Assembly: GCA_017622875.1 (NCBI GenBank)
Contig: JAGAQG010000011.1
Span: 1 to 48,609 of the forward strand
DNA: 48,609 nt
Reading direction: 5' to 3'
Origin: Lachnospiraceae bacterium
Lineage (GTDB): Bacteria > Bacillota > Clostridia > Lachnospirales > Lachnospiraceae
Shown here: piece by piece, positions 26,049 through 33,390 of the stretch
Position numbering within the stretch: the first letter of the stretch is position 1
Layout of the letters: the number at the start of each line of letters is the position of its first letter
Made by a program: the position numbers and the translations under genes
Notes under the pieces: generated by a model
Database searches by the model: none
Told to the model about the DNA's origin: nothing
The model's input: the letters and a program-made list of their open reading frames with translations, nothing else

Positions 26049-26054
26049 TAACAA
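26037..26054 (+). promoter_or_regulatory. Rex operator on the nfnAB promoter
   Basis: TTGTTATATGATTAACAA matches all 12 fixed positions of the Rex consensus TTGTTA-N6-TAACAA and covers the -10. Rex is encoded at 14385-15020. Confidence 0.8.
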
Positions 26055-26119
26055 TAGTGTAGTGTGGTTAAAGATTGCAAAAATGCAGAGAAAGCTCCAC
26101 ATTACCCAGGAGGCAGATT

Positions 26120-27007
26120 ATGTTTAAAATTACAAAAGCAGAACAGTTAACATCCAATATCTATTTAATGGATGTAGTAGCTCCAAGAGTTGCGAAATCA
26201 TGTAAACCTGGCCAGTTCATCATCGTCAGATTAAATGAAACAGCAGAACGTATTCCGCTGACAATCTGTGACTATGATGCAGAAGCAGGTACAGTAACAA
26301 TTGTATTCCAGCCAGTAGGTGCATCTACACATAAAATGACATCTTTAAAAGCTGGTGATTCCTTTGCAGACTTCGTAGGTCCTTTAGGATGTCCATCAGA
26401 ACTCTGCGATGAAGATATTGAAGAATTAAAGAAGAAAAAAATCCTTTTCGTAGCAGGTGGTGTTGGTACAGCTCCTGTATACCCACAGGTAAAATGGCTC
26501 CATGAACACGGCGTAGCAGCTGATGTTATCGTTGGTGCAAAAACAAAAGATCTTTTAATTCTTGAAAAAGAAATGGAAGCAGTTGCAGGAAATCTTTATG
26601 TGACAACAGATGATGGTTCTTACGGACGTCATGGTATGGTTACAGCTGTTATTGATGAATTAGTTGCAGCCGGAAATCAGTATGACCTCTGTGTTGCAAT
26701 CGGCCCAATGATCATGATGAAATTCTGCTGCTTAACAACAAAGAAATACGGCATCAAGACTATCGTAAGCATGAACCCGATCATGGTTGATGGTACAGGT
26801 ATGTGTGGTGCATGTCGTCTCGTTGTAGGTGATGAAGTTAAATTCGCATGTGTAGACGGACCTGAATTTGACGGCCATTTAGTTGACTTTGATCAGGCGA
26901 TGAAACGTCAGCAGATGTACAAGACTCAGGAAGGCAGAGCAATGCTGAAATTACAGGAAGGTGACACACATCACGGCGGATGTGGAAACTGCGGAGGTGA
27001 CGAATAA
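26120..27007 (+). CDS. nfnA: NfnA, FAD/iron-sulfur subunit of NADH-dependent ferredoxin:NADP+ oxidoreductase
   Basis: The 295-residue protein is of the ferredoxin-NADP reductase-like group (also annotated as sulfide dehydrogenase/GltA subunit). It has an FAD-binding beta-barrel (GQFIIVRLNETAERIPLTICDY), a nucleotide-binding part (VAGGVGTAPVYPQVKWL) and a C-terminal [2Fe-2S] cysteine cluster in GMCGACRL and FACVDGPEF. With NfnB it forms the electron-bifurcating transhydrogenase that couples NADH and reduced ferredoxin oxidation to NADPH formation. ATG 26120 is preceded by AGGAGG; the frame extends further upstream but overlaps the leader. Codon use suggests high expression. The stop overlaps the nfnB start by one base (TAATG). 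Confidence 0.9.
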   Translation: MFKITKAEQLTSNIYLMDVVAPRVAKSCKPGQFIIVRLNETAERIPLTICDYDAEAGTVTIVFQPVGASTHKMTSLKAGDSFADFVGPLGCPSELCDEDIEELKKKKILFVAGGVGTAPVYPQVKWLHEHGVAADVIVGAKTKDLLILEKEMEAVAGNLYVTTDDGSYGRHGMVTAVIDELVAAGNQYDLCVAIGPMIMMKFCCLTTKKYGIKTIVSMNPIMVDGTGMCGACRLVVGDEVKFACVDGPEFDGHLVDFDQAMKRQQMYKTQEGRAMLKLQEGDTHHGGCGNCGGDE

Positions 27008-28395
27008 TGGCAGACGTATTAAAGAGAGTACCTGTAAGAGAACAGGAACCACAGGTTCGTGCAAAAAACTTTGATGAAGTATGTCTTGGATACAATGCTG
27101 AAGAAGCTGTAGAAGAAGCTCAGAGATGTATCGGATGTAAAAATGCAAAATGTGTACAGGGATGTCCTGTATCTATCAACATTCCAGGATTTATCGCTCA
27201 CGTAAAAGAAGGAAACTTCGAAGAAGCATATAAAGTAATCGGTGAATCCAGTGCCCTTCCGGCAATCTGCGGACGTGTTTGTCCACAGGAAAGCCAGTGC
27301 GAAGGTCAGTGTATCCGTGGTAAAAAAGGTGATCCTGTTTCTATCGGTAAACTGGAAAGATTCGTAGCTGACTGGGCGAGAGAAAACAATATCAAACCAG
27401 TTGGAGCAGAAGAAAAGAACGGCAAAAAAGTTGCTGTCATTGGTTCTGGCCCAGCAGGTCTTACATGTGCAGGTGACCTTGCAAAATTAGGTTACGATGT
27501 TACAATTTTTGAAGCACTCCACAAAGCAGGTGGTGTACTTGTTTATGGTATCCCTGAATTCCGTTTACCAAAAGACGGTGTTGTTCAGCCGGAAATCGAA
27601 AACGTAAAAGCACTTGGTGTTAAGATTGAAACTGATGTAGTAATCGGTAAATCTGTTACAATCGATGAATTAATGGAAGAAGAAGGCTTTGATGCTGTAT
27701 TTATCGGATCTGGTGCAGGTCTTCCTAAGTTCATGGGTATCCCAGGAGAACAGGCAAATGGCGTATTCTCTGCAAACGAATACTTAACACGTAACAACTT
27801 AATGAAAGCATTTGATGAAAGTTATGATACACAAATCGCTGCAGGTACAAAGGTAGCTGTTGTCGGCGGCGGTAACGTAGCAATGGATGCTGCAAGAACA
27901 GCTCTTCGTCTTGGCGCAGAAGTACATATTATCTACAGACGCAGCGAAGAAGAACTTCCAGCTCGAGTTGAAGAAGTTCATCATGCAAAAGAAGAAGGAA
28001 TCATTTTCGACCTTCTTACAAATCCTACAGAAATCCTTGCTGACGAAAATGGCTGGGTTAAAGGTATCAAATGTGTGAAGATGGAACTTGGCGAACCGGA
28101 TGCTTCCGGCAGACGTCGTCCAGTTGAAGTCGCAGGCAGCGAATTCGAAATTGAAGTAGATACAGTGATCATGTCCCTTGGTACATCTCCAAACCCATTG
28201 ATTTCCTCTACTACAAAGGGCCTTGAAATCAATAAGAGAAAATGTATCGTAGCAAGTGAAGAATGCGGTGCAACTTCAAAAGAAGGTGTTTACGCAGGCG
28301 GTGACGCAGTTACAGGAGCTGCAACTGTAATCCTTGCAATGGGTGCTGGTAAAGCTGCTGCCAAAGGTATTCACGAATACCTTTTAAATAAATAA
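27007..28395 (+). CDS. nfnB: NfnB, NADPH-binding subunit of the Nfn complex (GltD/GltA-like)
   Basis: The 462-residue flavoprotein has an N-terminal double [4Fe-4S] domain (CIGCKNAKCVQGCP and CGRVCPQESQCEGQC), an FAD site GSGPAGLTCAGDLAKLGYDV near residue 147, and a second Rossmann site VVGGGNVAMDAARTALRLGA near residue 286 for NADPH. It resembles the small subunit of glutamate synthase, and such proteins are often called GltA, but there is no large glutamate synthase partner and the one-base overlap with nfnA identifies the Nfn pair. Confidence 0.92.
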   Translation: MADVLKRVPVREQEPQVRAKNFDEVCLGYNAEEAVEEAQRCIGCKNAKCVQGCPVSINIPGFIAHVKEGNFEEAYKVIGESSALPAICGRVCPQESQCEGQCIRGKKGDPVSIGKLERFVADWARENNIKPVGAEEKNGKKVAVIGSGPAGLTCAGDLAKLGYDVTIFEALHKAGGVLVYGIPEFRLPKDGVVQPEIENVKALGVKIETDVVIGKSVTIDELMEEEGFDAVFIGSGAGLPKFMGIPGEQANGVFSANEYLTRNNLMKAFDESYDTQIAAGTKVAVVGGGNVAMDAARTALRLGAEVHIIYRRSEEELPARVEEVHHAKEEGIIFDLLTNPTEILADENGWVKGIKCVKMELGEPDASGRRRPVEVAGSEFEIEVDTVIMSLGTSPNPLISSTTKGLEINKRKCIVASEECGATSKEGVYAGGDAVTGAATVILAMGAGKAAAKGIHEYLLNK

Positions 28396-28421
28396 TTTTT
28401 AGCTAAAAAGGAAAGAAACTG

Positions 28422-29534
28422 ATGAAAAGAAGATTATTAATGCTCCTCGCTTCTGTAGCAATGGTTGCAGCATTGACAGCTTGCGGCGGTAAAGAAGAAG
28501 CAGTTGAAGAAGTAACTGTGGAAATCGAAGAAGAAGCAGCAGAAGTAGAAGAAGTGGTTGAAGAGGAAGAACCGGTAGTTGAAGATGTAATTCCGGAAGG
28601 ATACTACCGCAGTGAATTAACAAATGAGATTATCTCTGAAGAATTAAAAAATCAGAGACCAATTGCTGTTATGGTTGATAATGAAAAAACTGCGTTACCA
28701 CATTACGGTTTAACTCAGGCAGATGTTGTTTATGAACTTATGAACAGTACAAAGAACGATGAAATTACTCGTTTTATGGCACTTGTAAAAGACTGGGATG
28801 CAATTGAACAGTTCGGAAGTATTCGTTCTTTACGTCCTACAAACGTTCTGCTTGCAAATGAATGGAATGCAATCATCTGTCATGATGGTGGCCCTTTCTA
28901 TATCAATGATTACCTTGCATTACCTGCAAGTGATCACATTTCCGGATACTTCGGACGTGTAAATAATGGTAAAGCAAGAGAATTTACAGAGTATATTTTA
29001 ACAGGTGAAATCGAAAAATATACAAGCAGATTAGGCATTGGAACAGAATACAATGAATACTATGAAGGTTCTCACTATCAGTTCGCTACAGAAGCAAATC
29101 CAGTGTTATTAGAAGAAGTTTATGAAGATTTTGCAAAAGAAGCAACATTTATCGATCTTCCATTCAAACACAACGGATCTGAACTGACATATAATGCAGA
29201 AGACGGATTATATTACTATTCTGAATATGGCAGCGCGCATGTTGACCCACAGAATGGCAACAAACAGTTATCATTTAAGAATGTAATCATCCAGAGAGTT
29301 ACATACAGTCAGTTAGATGAAAATGGATATTTAATCTTCAACTGTATCGGTGAAGGACAGGAAGCAATTTACATCACAAACGGTAAGAGAATCAATGTGA
29401 CATGGACAAAGAGAAGTGATACAGAACCTACACGTTACTATGACGGAATGGGTGATGAAATCACAATCAACACAGGTAAAACATATGTTGCATTTGTAGC
29501 TGACCAGAGATGGGATGAGCTTGTAATCAAATAA
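28422..29534 (+). CDS. Lipoprotein with DUF3048 (YerB-like) domains
   Basis: The 370-residue exported lipoprotein has an N-terminal signal (KRRLLMLLASVAMVAALTAC) with lipobox LTAC (lipid Cys21), then an extremely Glu/Val-rich acidic linker (about residues 25-60), then a DUF3048 region with RPIAVMVDNEKTALPHYGL, QFGSIRSLRPTN and ICHDGGP, and the C-terminal part ending GKTYVAFVADQRWDELVIK. This family is common in spore-formers; its biochemical role is not established. It is 26 bases after nfnB and may be co-transcribed. Confidence 0.85.
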   Translation: MKRRLLMLLASVAMVAALTACGGKEEAVEEVTVEIEEEAAEVEEVVEEEEPVVEDVIPEGYYRSELTNEIISEELKNQRPIAVMVDNEKTALPHYGLTQADVVYELMNSTKNDEITRFMALVKDWDAIEQFGSIRSLRPTNVLLANEWNAIICHDGGPFYINDYLALPASDHISGYFGRVNNGKAREFTEYILTGEIEKYTSRLGIGTEYNEYYEGSHYQFATEANPVLLEEVYEDFAKEATFIDLPFKHNGSELTYNAEDGLYYYSEYGSAHVDPQNGNKQLSFKNVIIQRVTYSQLDENGYLIFNCIGEGQEAIYITNGKRINVTWTKRSDTEPTRYYDGMGDEITINTGKTYVAFVADQRWDELVIK

Positions 29535-29558
29535 GTCAGTTCCTATTTAAAGCATCAT

Positions 29559-29587
29559 GAATAATTAAAACCTCTGATTCATAGATT
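29559..29587 (+). promoter_or_regulatory. Sigma-E-like promoter of spoIVA
   Basis: GAATAAT (29559-29565), 14-base spacer, CATAGATT (29580-29587): one mismatch each from the B. subtilis sigma-E elements KMATATT and CATACANT, at the correct spacing. Start predicted near 29594, in the loop of the hairpin below. spoIVA is a sigma-E gene in B. subtilis. Confidence 0.65.
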
Positions 29588-29622
29588 GTAAAAACAATAA
29601 TCGATGAATCGGAGGTTTTTTT
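29567..29622 (+). terminator. Hairpin/terminator that sequesters the spoIVA ribosome site
   Basis: 29567-29582 (AAAACCTCTGATTCAT) pairs with 29604-29619 through one T-G wobble, with an inner ATTGT/ACAAT stem, then a T run up to ATG 29623. The right arm contains GGAGG (29611-29615), the only ribosome site of spoIVA. Confidence 0.8.
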
Positions 29623-31110
29623 ATGGACAATGTTGCAAACAAAGAGTTTGATTTATACAAGGACATTCAAATGCGTACCGGAGGAGAAATTTATATCGGT
29701 GTCATTGGTCCTGTAAGAACTGGAAAATCAACCTTGATAAAGAGAATCATGGATCTTCTGGTACTTCCAAATCTTCCGGAGAGTCCGGAGAAGACAAGAA
29801 TTATGGATGAACTGCCACAAAGCGGTTCCGGGAAAACGATTACGACAACGGAGCCAAAGTTTTTACCTAAAGAAGCATTTGAGCTAAACCTGTCAGAGGA
29901 TGTACGGCTTAAAGTACGGCTCATTGACTGCGTTGGATATATGGTGACTGGTGCTGCGGGACATATGGAGGATGATCAGCCTCGTCTTGTGAAAACACCC
30001 TGGTCAGAAGAAAAGATTCCGTTTGTCAAGGCAGCAGAGCTTGGAACCAGAAAGGTAATGCAGGAGCATTCTACGATTGGGATTGTGGTGACCTGTGATG
30101 GATCTTTCTCGGACCTCCCAAGGGAGAATTACATAGAAGCAGAAAATCGGACCATAGCAGAGATGAAAAAACTCGGCAAGCCATTTATTGTGATTTTAAA
30201 TACCAGCCGCCCATATGCGGAGGCAACAGGGCAATTGGCAGAAGAGCTTGAAACTCAGTATCAGGTTCCAGTTCTGCCGTTCAATTGTGAACAGCTTCGA
30301 AAAGAAGATATCTTTAAAATGTTTGAGAATATTTTGAAGGAATTTCCGATTACCGATGTGGAGTTTTATATACCAAAATGGGTGGAAATGCTTTCCGATG
30401 ATTCTGAGATTAAAAAGGATTTACTGGAACAGATAAAATTGCTTATGGGGAGAATTAACCGTGTGCAGGATATTGTACCTGAAAACATGCAGATGGAGTC
30501 TCCATATGTCAGCAAGGTAAAAATAGAGAATCTGAATTTATCCAATGGAAAAGTCAGAGTGATCCTGGAGATTGATGAACAGTATTATTATGATATTTTA
30601 AGTAAAATGACTGGGGAAAACATTGCGGGGGAGTACGAACTGATGAAAATGATACGGGAGCTTGCGGCAATGAAAAAAGAATATGCCAAAGTTCAGTATG
30701 CTATCGATGCGGTAAGGCAAAAAGGATACGGTGTGGTTATGCCAATCAAAGAAGAAATCACATTGGAAGAGCCTGCAATCGTCAAACAGGGCAGCAAATA
30801 CGGTGTCAAAATCAGGGCAACGGCTCCTTCTATCCATCTGATTCGTGCAAATATCGAAACAGAAATCTCTCCGCTGGTGGGAAATGAAAGTCAGGCTACA
30901 GATTTGATCAGATACATTGGGCAGAATGTGAAGGAAGATGGAAGTATCTGGGAAACCAATATCTTTGGGAAATCTATTGAAGAGCTTGTGGAGGATGGAA
31001 TTAAATCAAAGGTATATCAGATTGGGGAAGAGAGTCAGGTAAAATTACAGGAAACGATGCAGAAGATTGTAAATGATTCTAATGGCGGAATGGTCTGCAT
31101 TATTATATAG
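29623..31110 (+). CDS. spoIVA: Stage IV sporulation protein A
   Basis: This 495-residue ATPase polymerises on the forespore surface and forms the base layer of the spore coat. The N-terminal TRAFAC-like domain has Walker A GPVRTGKST (Lys35) and LIDCVGYMV; the middle and C-terminal domains are typical, and the protein ends GGMVCIII, matching the conserved hydrophobic C-terminus. Length is equal to B. subtilis SpoIVA (492). It shows the organism forms endospores. The ribosome site GGAGG lies in a hairpin arm, seven bases before the ATG. Confidence 0.97.
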   Translation: MDNVANKEFDLYKDIQMRTGGEIYIGVIGPVRTGKSTLIKRIMDLLVLPNLPESPEKTRIMDELPQSGSGKTITTTEPKFLPKEAFELNLSEDVRLKVRLIDCVGYMVTGAAGHMEDDQPRLVKTPWSEEKIPFVKAAELGTRKVMQEHSTIGIVVTCDGSFSDLPRENYIEAENRTIAEMKKLGKPFIVILNTSRPYAEATGQLAEELETQYQVPVLPFNCEQLRKEDIFKMFENILKEFPITDVEFYIPKWVEMLSDDSEIKKDLLEQIKLLMGRINRVQDIVPENMQMESPYVSKVKIENLNLSNGKVRVILEIDEQYYYDILSKMTGENIAGEYELMKMIRELAAMKKEYAKVQYAIDAVRQKGYGVVMPIKEEITLEEPAIVKQGSKYGVKIRATAPSIHLIRANIETEISPLVGNESQATDLIRYIGQNVKEDGSIWETNIFGKSIEELVEDGIKSKVYQIGEESQVKLQETMQKIVNDSNGGMVCIII

Positions 31111-31159
31111 AAATATTAGGAAAACTTATAGAATTTATAAAATTTATAAAAATCTTATA

Positions 31160-31189
31160 TTAGAATAATGATTTGAAATCTGTTATGCT
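31160..31189 (+). promoter_or_regulatory. Candidate promoter of the purine permease gene
   Basis: Extended -10 TGTTATGCT (31181-31189) with a weak -35 TTAGAA (31160-31165) 18 bases away. The leader of about 50 bases contains AGGAGG; no purine riboswitch fits in it. Confidence 0.4.
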
Positions 31190-31243
31190 ATCTATGTCTT
31201 TTTTATCCATTAGGGAATTATGAGATTTAGGAGGGTCTAACAG

Positions 31244-32611
31244 ATGTTAGAAAAATTATTCAAATTAAAGGAGAATGGGACGGATGTAAAAACTGAAGTG
31301 TTAGCCGGCGTTACAACATTCATGACAATGGCTTATATCTTGGCGGTTAACCCATCGATCCTTGGAGATGCAGGAATGAACACAAACGCAGTTCTTCTTG
31401 CAACAGCAATTTCATCTTTTATCGGATGTATCTGCATGGCATTTATGGCAAATTATCCATTTGCACTTGCGCCTGGTATGGGCTTAAATGCATACTTTAC
31501 ATATACGGTATGTATCGGTATGGGTGTTTCATGGCAGACAGCTTTACTTGCCGTATTTGCAGAAGGTATTATTTTCATCATACTTTCTTTAACAAATGTT
31601 CGAGAGGCGATCTTTAATGCAATTCCGCTGACTTTAAAAACAGCTGTTTCTGCTGGCATTGGTCTTTTTATTGCATTTATCGGTCTTCAGAATGCTAAAA
31701 TTGTTGTGAACAGCGATGCAACCCTTGTAACTTATCAGCCTTTCAGAGCAAATTTCTCAACAGAAGGTATTACGGCATTACTTGCAATTATTGGTGTTAT
31801 TATTACAGCATATCTTGTAATTAAGAAAGTAAAAGGTGATATCTTTATTGGTATTATTGTTACATGGGCACTGGGAATGATCTGCCAGGCAATTGGTATC
31901 TATGTGCCAAATCCTGAAGCAGGCTGGTATTCTTTATATCCAAACTTTTCAGCAGGCTGGGATTTTGCTTCTTTAGGAGAAACTTTTGGTGCAGTATTTA
32001 AAGCAGATTTTTCTGAAATTGGTATTGCAAATTTTATTGTAGTAATGTTTGCATTCCTGTTTGTAGATGTTTTTGATACACTTGGAACATTGATCGGTGT
32101 TGCTTCTAAAGCAGATATGCTTGATAAAGATGGAAAACTTCCAAGAATCAAAGGCGCGTTAATGGCGGATGCGGTAGCGACAACATCTGGCGCAGTACTT
32201 GGTACATCTACAGTAACTACATTCGTAGAAAGTGCTTCTGGTGTAGCAGCAGGCGGCAGAACAGGTCTTACAGCAATCGTAACAGGTCTTTTATTCCTGT
32301 TATCGATCGTATTTAGCCCACTGTTCTTATCCATTCCATCTTTTGCAACAGCTCCAGCACTGATCATTGTAGGTTTCTACATGATGTGCAATGTTGTGAA
32401 GATTAACTTTAATGATTACATTGAGGCAATTCCAGCATATTTGACAATTTTATTTATGCCAATTATGTACAGTATTTCAGAAGGTATTGTAATCGGTGTT
32501 ATTTCTTACACAGTTCTTGTACTTATAACAGGAAAAGCAAAAGAAAAGAAACTGAGTCCATTAATGTATGTGTTATCAATTCTTTTTATTTGCAAATATA
32601 TTTTCCTGTAA
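31244..32611 (+). CDS. AzgA/PbuG-type guanine-hypoxanthine permease (NCS2 group)
   Basis: A 455-residue membrane protein with about 12-14 hydrophobic segments. The N-terminus ENGTDVKTEVLAGVTTFMTMAYILAVNP is diagnostic of the AzgA-like group. Other motifs are APGMGLNAYFTYTV, AGIGLFIAFIGLQNAKIV, DVFDTLGTLIGV, and GTSTVTTFVESASGVAAGGRTGL with the substrate-binding Glu. Members take up guanine, hypoxanthine or adenine by proton symport. A strong terminator follows. Confidence 0.92.
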   Translation: MLEKLFKLKENGTDVKTEVLAGVTTFMTMAYILAVNPSILGDAGMNTNAVLLATAISSFIGCICMAFMANYPFALAPGMGLNAYFTYTVCIGMGVSWQTALLAVFAEGIIFIILSLTNVREAIFNAIPLTLKTAVSAGIGLFIAFIGLQNAKIVVNSDATLVTYQPFRANFSTEGITALLAIIGVIITAYLVIKKVKGDIFIGIIVTWALGMICQAIGIYVPNPEAGWYSLYPNFSAGWDFASLGETFGAVFKADFSEIGIANFIVVMFAFLFVDVFDTLGTLIGVASKADMLDKDGKLPRIKGALMADAVATTSGAVLGTSTVTTFVESASGVAAGGRTGLTAIVTGLLFLLSIVFSPLFLSIPSFATAPALIIVGFYMMCNVVKINFNDYIEAIPAYLTILFMPIMYSISEGIVIGVISYTVLVLITGKAKEKKLSPLMYVLSILFICKYIFL

Positions 32612-32633
32612 AATAGAAAAATGTGGTAAAATT

Positions 32634-32665
32634 AACGGCACTTCCTGTCAGAGGTGCCGTTTTTG
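32634..32665 (+). terminator. Terminator after the purine permease
   Basis: AACGGCACTTC (32634-32644), loop CTGTCA, GAGGTGCCGTT (32651-32661), T run. Confidence 0.9.
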
Positions 32666-32688
32666 TGTTCTTTTCTTGGATAAAAGTA

Positions 32689-32717
32689 TTGTAAAATCTG
32701 TTGGTTTCGGATAGAAT
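32689..32717 (+). promoter_or_regulatory. Promoter of rnhA
   Basis: TTGTAA (32689-32694), 17-base spacer, TAGAAT (32712-32717). Predicted start near 32724, leaving a 31-base leader with AGGAGG. Confidence 0.6.
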
Positions 32718-32754
32718 AGAACAATGGTGGGAGCACCGATAAACAGGAGGTAAT

Positions 32755-33240
32755 ATGTTAGTTAAAATTTACACTGACGGTGCAGCAAGAGGAAATCCTG
32801 ACGGGCCGGGAGGCTACGGGACCATTTTATCCTATACGGATAATACCGGAACTGAGCATATCCGTGAATTCAGTCAGGGATTTGTAAGAACAACCAACAA
32901 CCGTATGGAGCTGATGGCAGCTATCGTAGGGTTGGAGGCACTGATCAAACCATGTGAAGTAGAATTGTATTCCGATTCGAAATATGTGGTTGATGCATTT
33001 AATCAGAACTGGATTGTCAGCTGGCTTCGCAATGACTGGAAGAACAGTGCCAAAAAACCGGTCAAAAACAAGGAACTGTGGCAGCGTCTTTTAAAAGCCA
33101 TGGAACCTCATAAAGTAACCTACATTTGGGTAAAGGGCCATGATGGACATGCCCAGAACGAACGCTGTGATAAACTTGCAACGAGCGCAGCAGACGGTGA
33201 GAATCTCATCCACGATGAGGTATTTGAGAAAGAGAGGTAA
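32755..33240 (+). CDS. rnhA: Ribonuclease HI
   Basis: The 161-residue enzyme degrades RNA in RNA-DNA hybrids. The catalytic carboxylates are visible: Asp8 ([10 protein letters not shown]), Glu52 (NNRMELMA), Asp74 (YSDSKYV) and Asp139 (ERCDKLA), plus His129 (KGHDGH). Length and order match E. coli RNase HI. CAGGAGG precedes the ATG, and the next small ORF begins three bases after the stop. Confidence 0.96.
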   Translation: MLVKIYTDGAARGNPDGPGGYGTILSYTDNTGTEHIREFSQGFVRTTNNRMELMAAIVGLEALIKPCEVELYSDSKYVVDAFNQNWIVSWLRNDWKNSAKKPVKNKELWQRLLKAMEPHKVTYIWVKGHDGHAQNERCDKLATSAADGENLIHDEVFEKER

Positions 33241-33243
33241 AAG

Positions 33244-33372
33244 ATGTTCTTAACTACATTGGTACAGACTTTATTCAAAATGGTGATTCTGATGGCAGTA
33301 TGTGTATGCGGCATTCTGGCCGGAAAGAAGTTACGCGACAGAAAAGACGCGAAATCTGAAAAGGAAGCGTAA
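33244..33372 (+). CDS. Small membrane protein, 42 residues
   Basis: A short frame with a good ribosome site (AGAGG, 33233-33237, spacing about 6) between rnhA and alaS. It has one hydrophobic helix (about residues 9-27, ending CGILAG) followed by a strongly basic/acidic tail KKLRDRKDAKSEKEA. It lies in the same transcript as its neighbours, with no gap for a promoter. I recall similar short proteins ending GKKLRDRKDAK-like in related clostridia, without known function; that is memory, not a search result. Confidence 0.6.
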   Translation: MFLTTLVQTLFKMVILMAVCVCGILAGKKLRDRKDAKSEKEA

Positions 33373-33390
33373 AAATTGGAGGAGACAAAA

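Noticed and set aside
27007-28395. Glutamate synthase small subunit
   Set aside because: No large subunit is present; one-base overlap with the ferredoxin reductase-like partner identifies NfnB.
28396-28409. Palindrome TTTTTAGCTAAAAA between nfnB and the DUF3048 gene
   Set aside because: A/T-rich self-complementary stretch without loop or T run beyond it; no promoter context, probably chance.
31190-31243. Purine riboswitch for the permease
   Set aside because: The leader is about 50 bases with no TATA-loop stems or three-way junction; no PurBox-like expression platform.
32718-32754. T-box-like GGTGGGAGCACC before the rnhA-alaS unit
   Set aside because: It resembles GGTGG-ACC by chance; the leader is about 30 bases, far too short, and no antiterminator or terminator pair exists.
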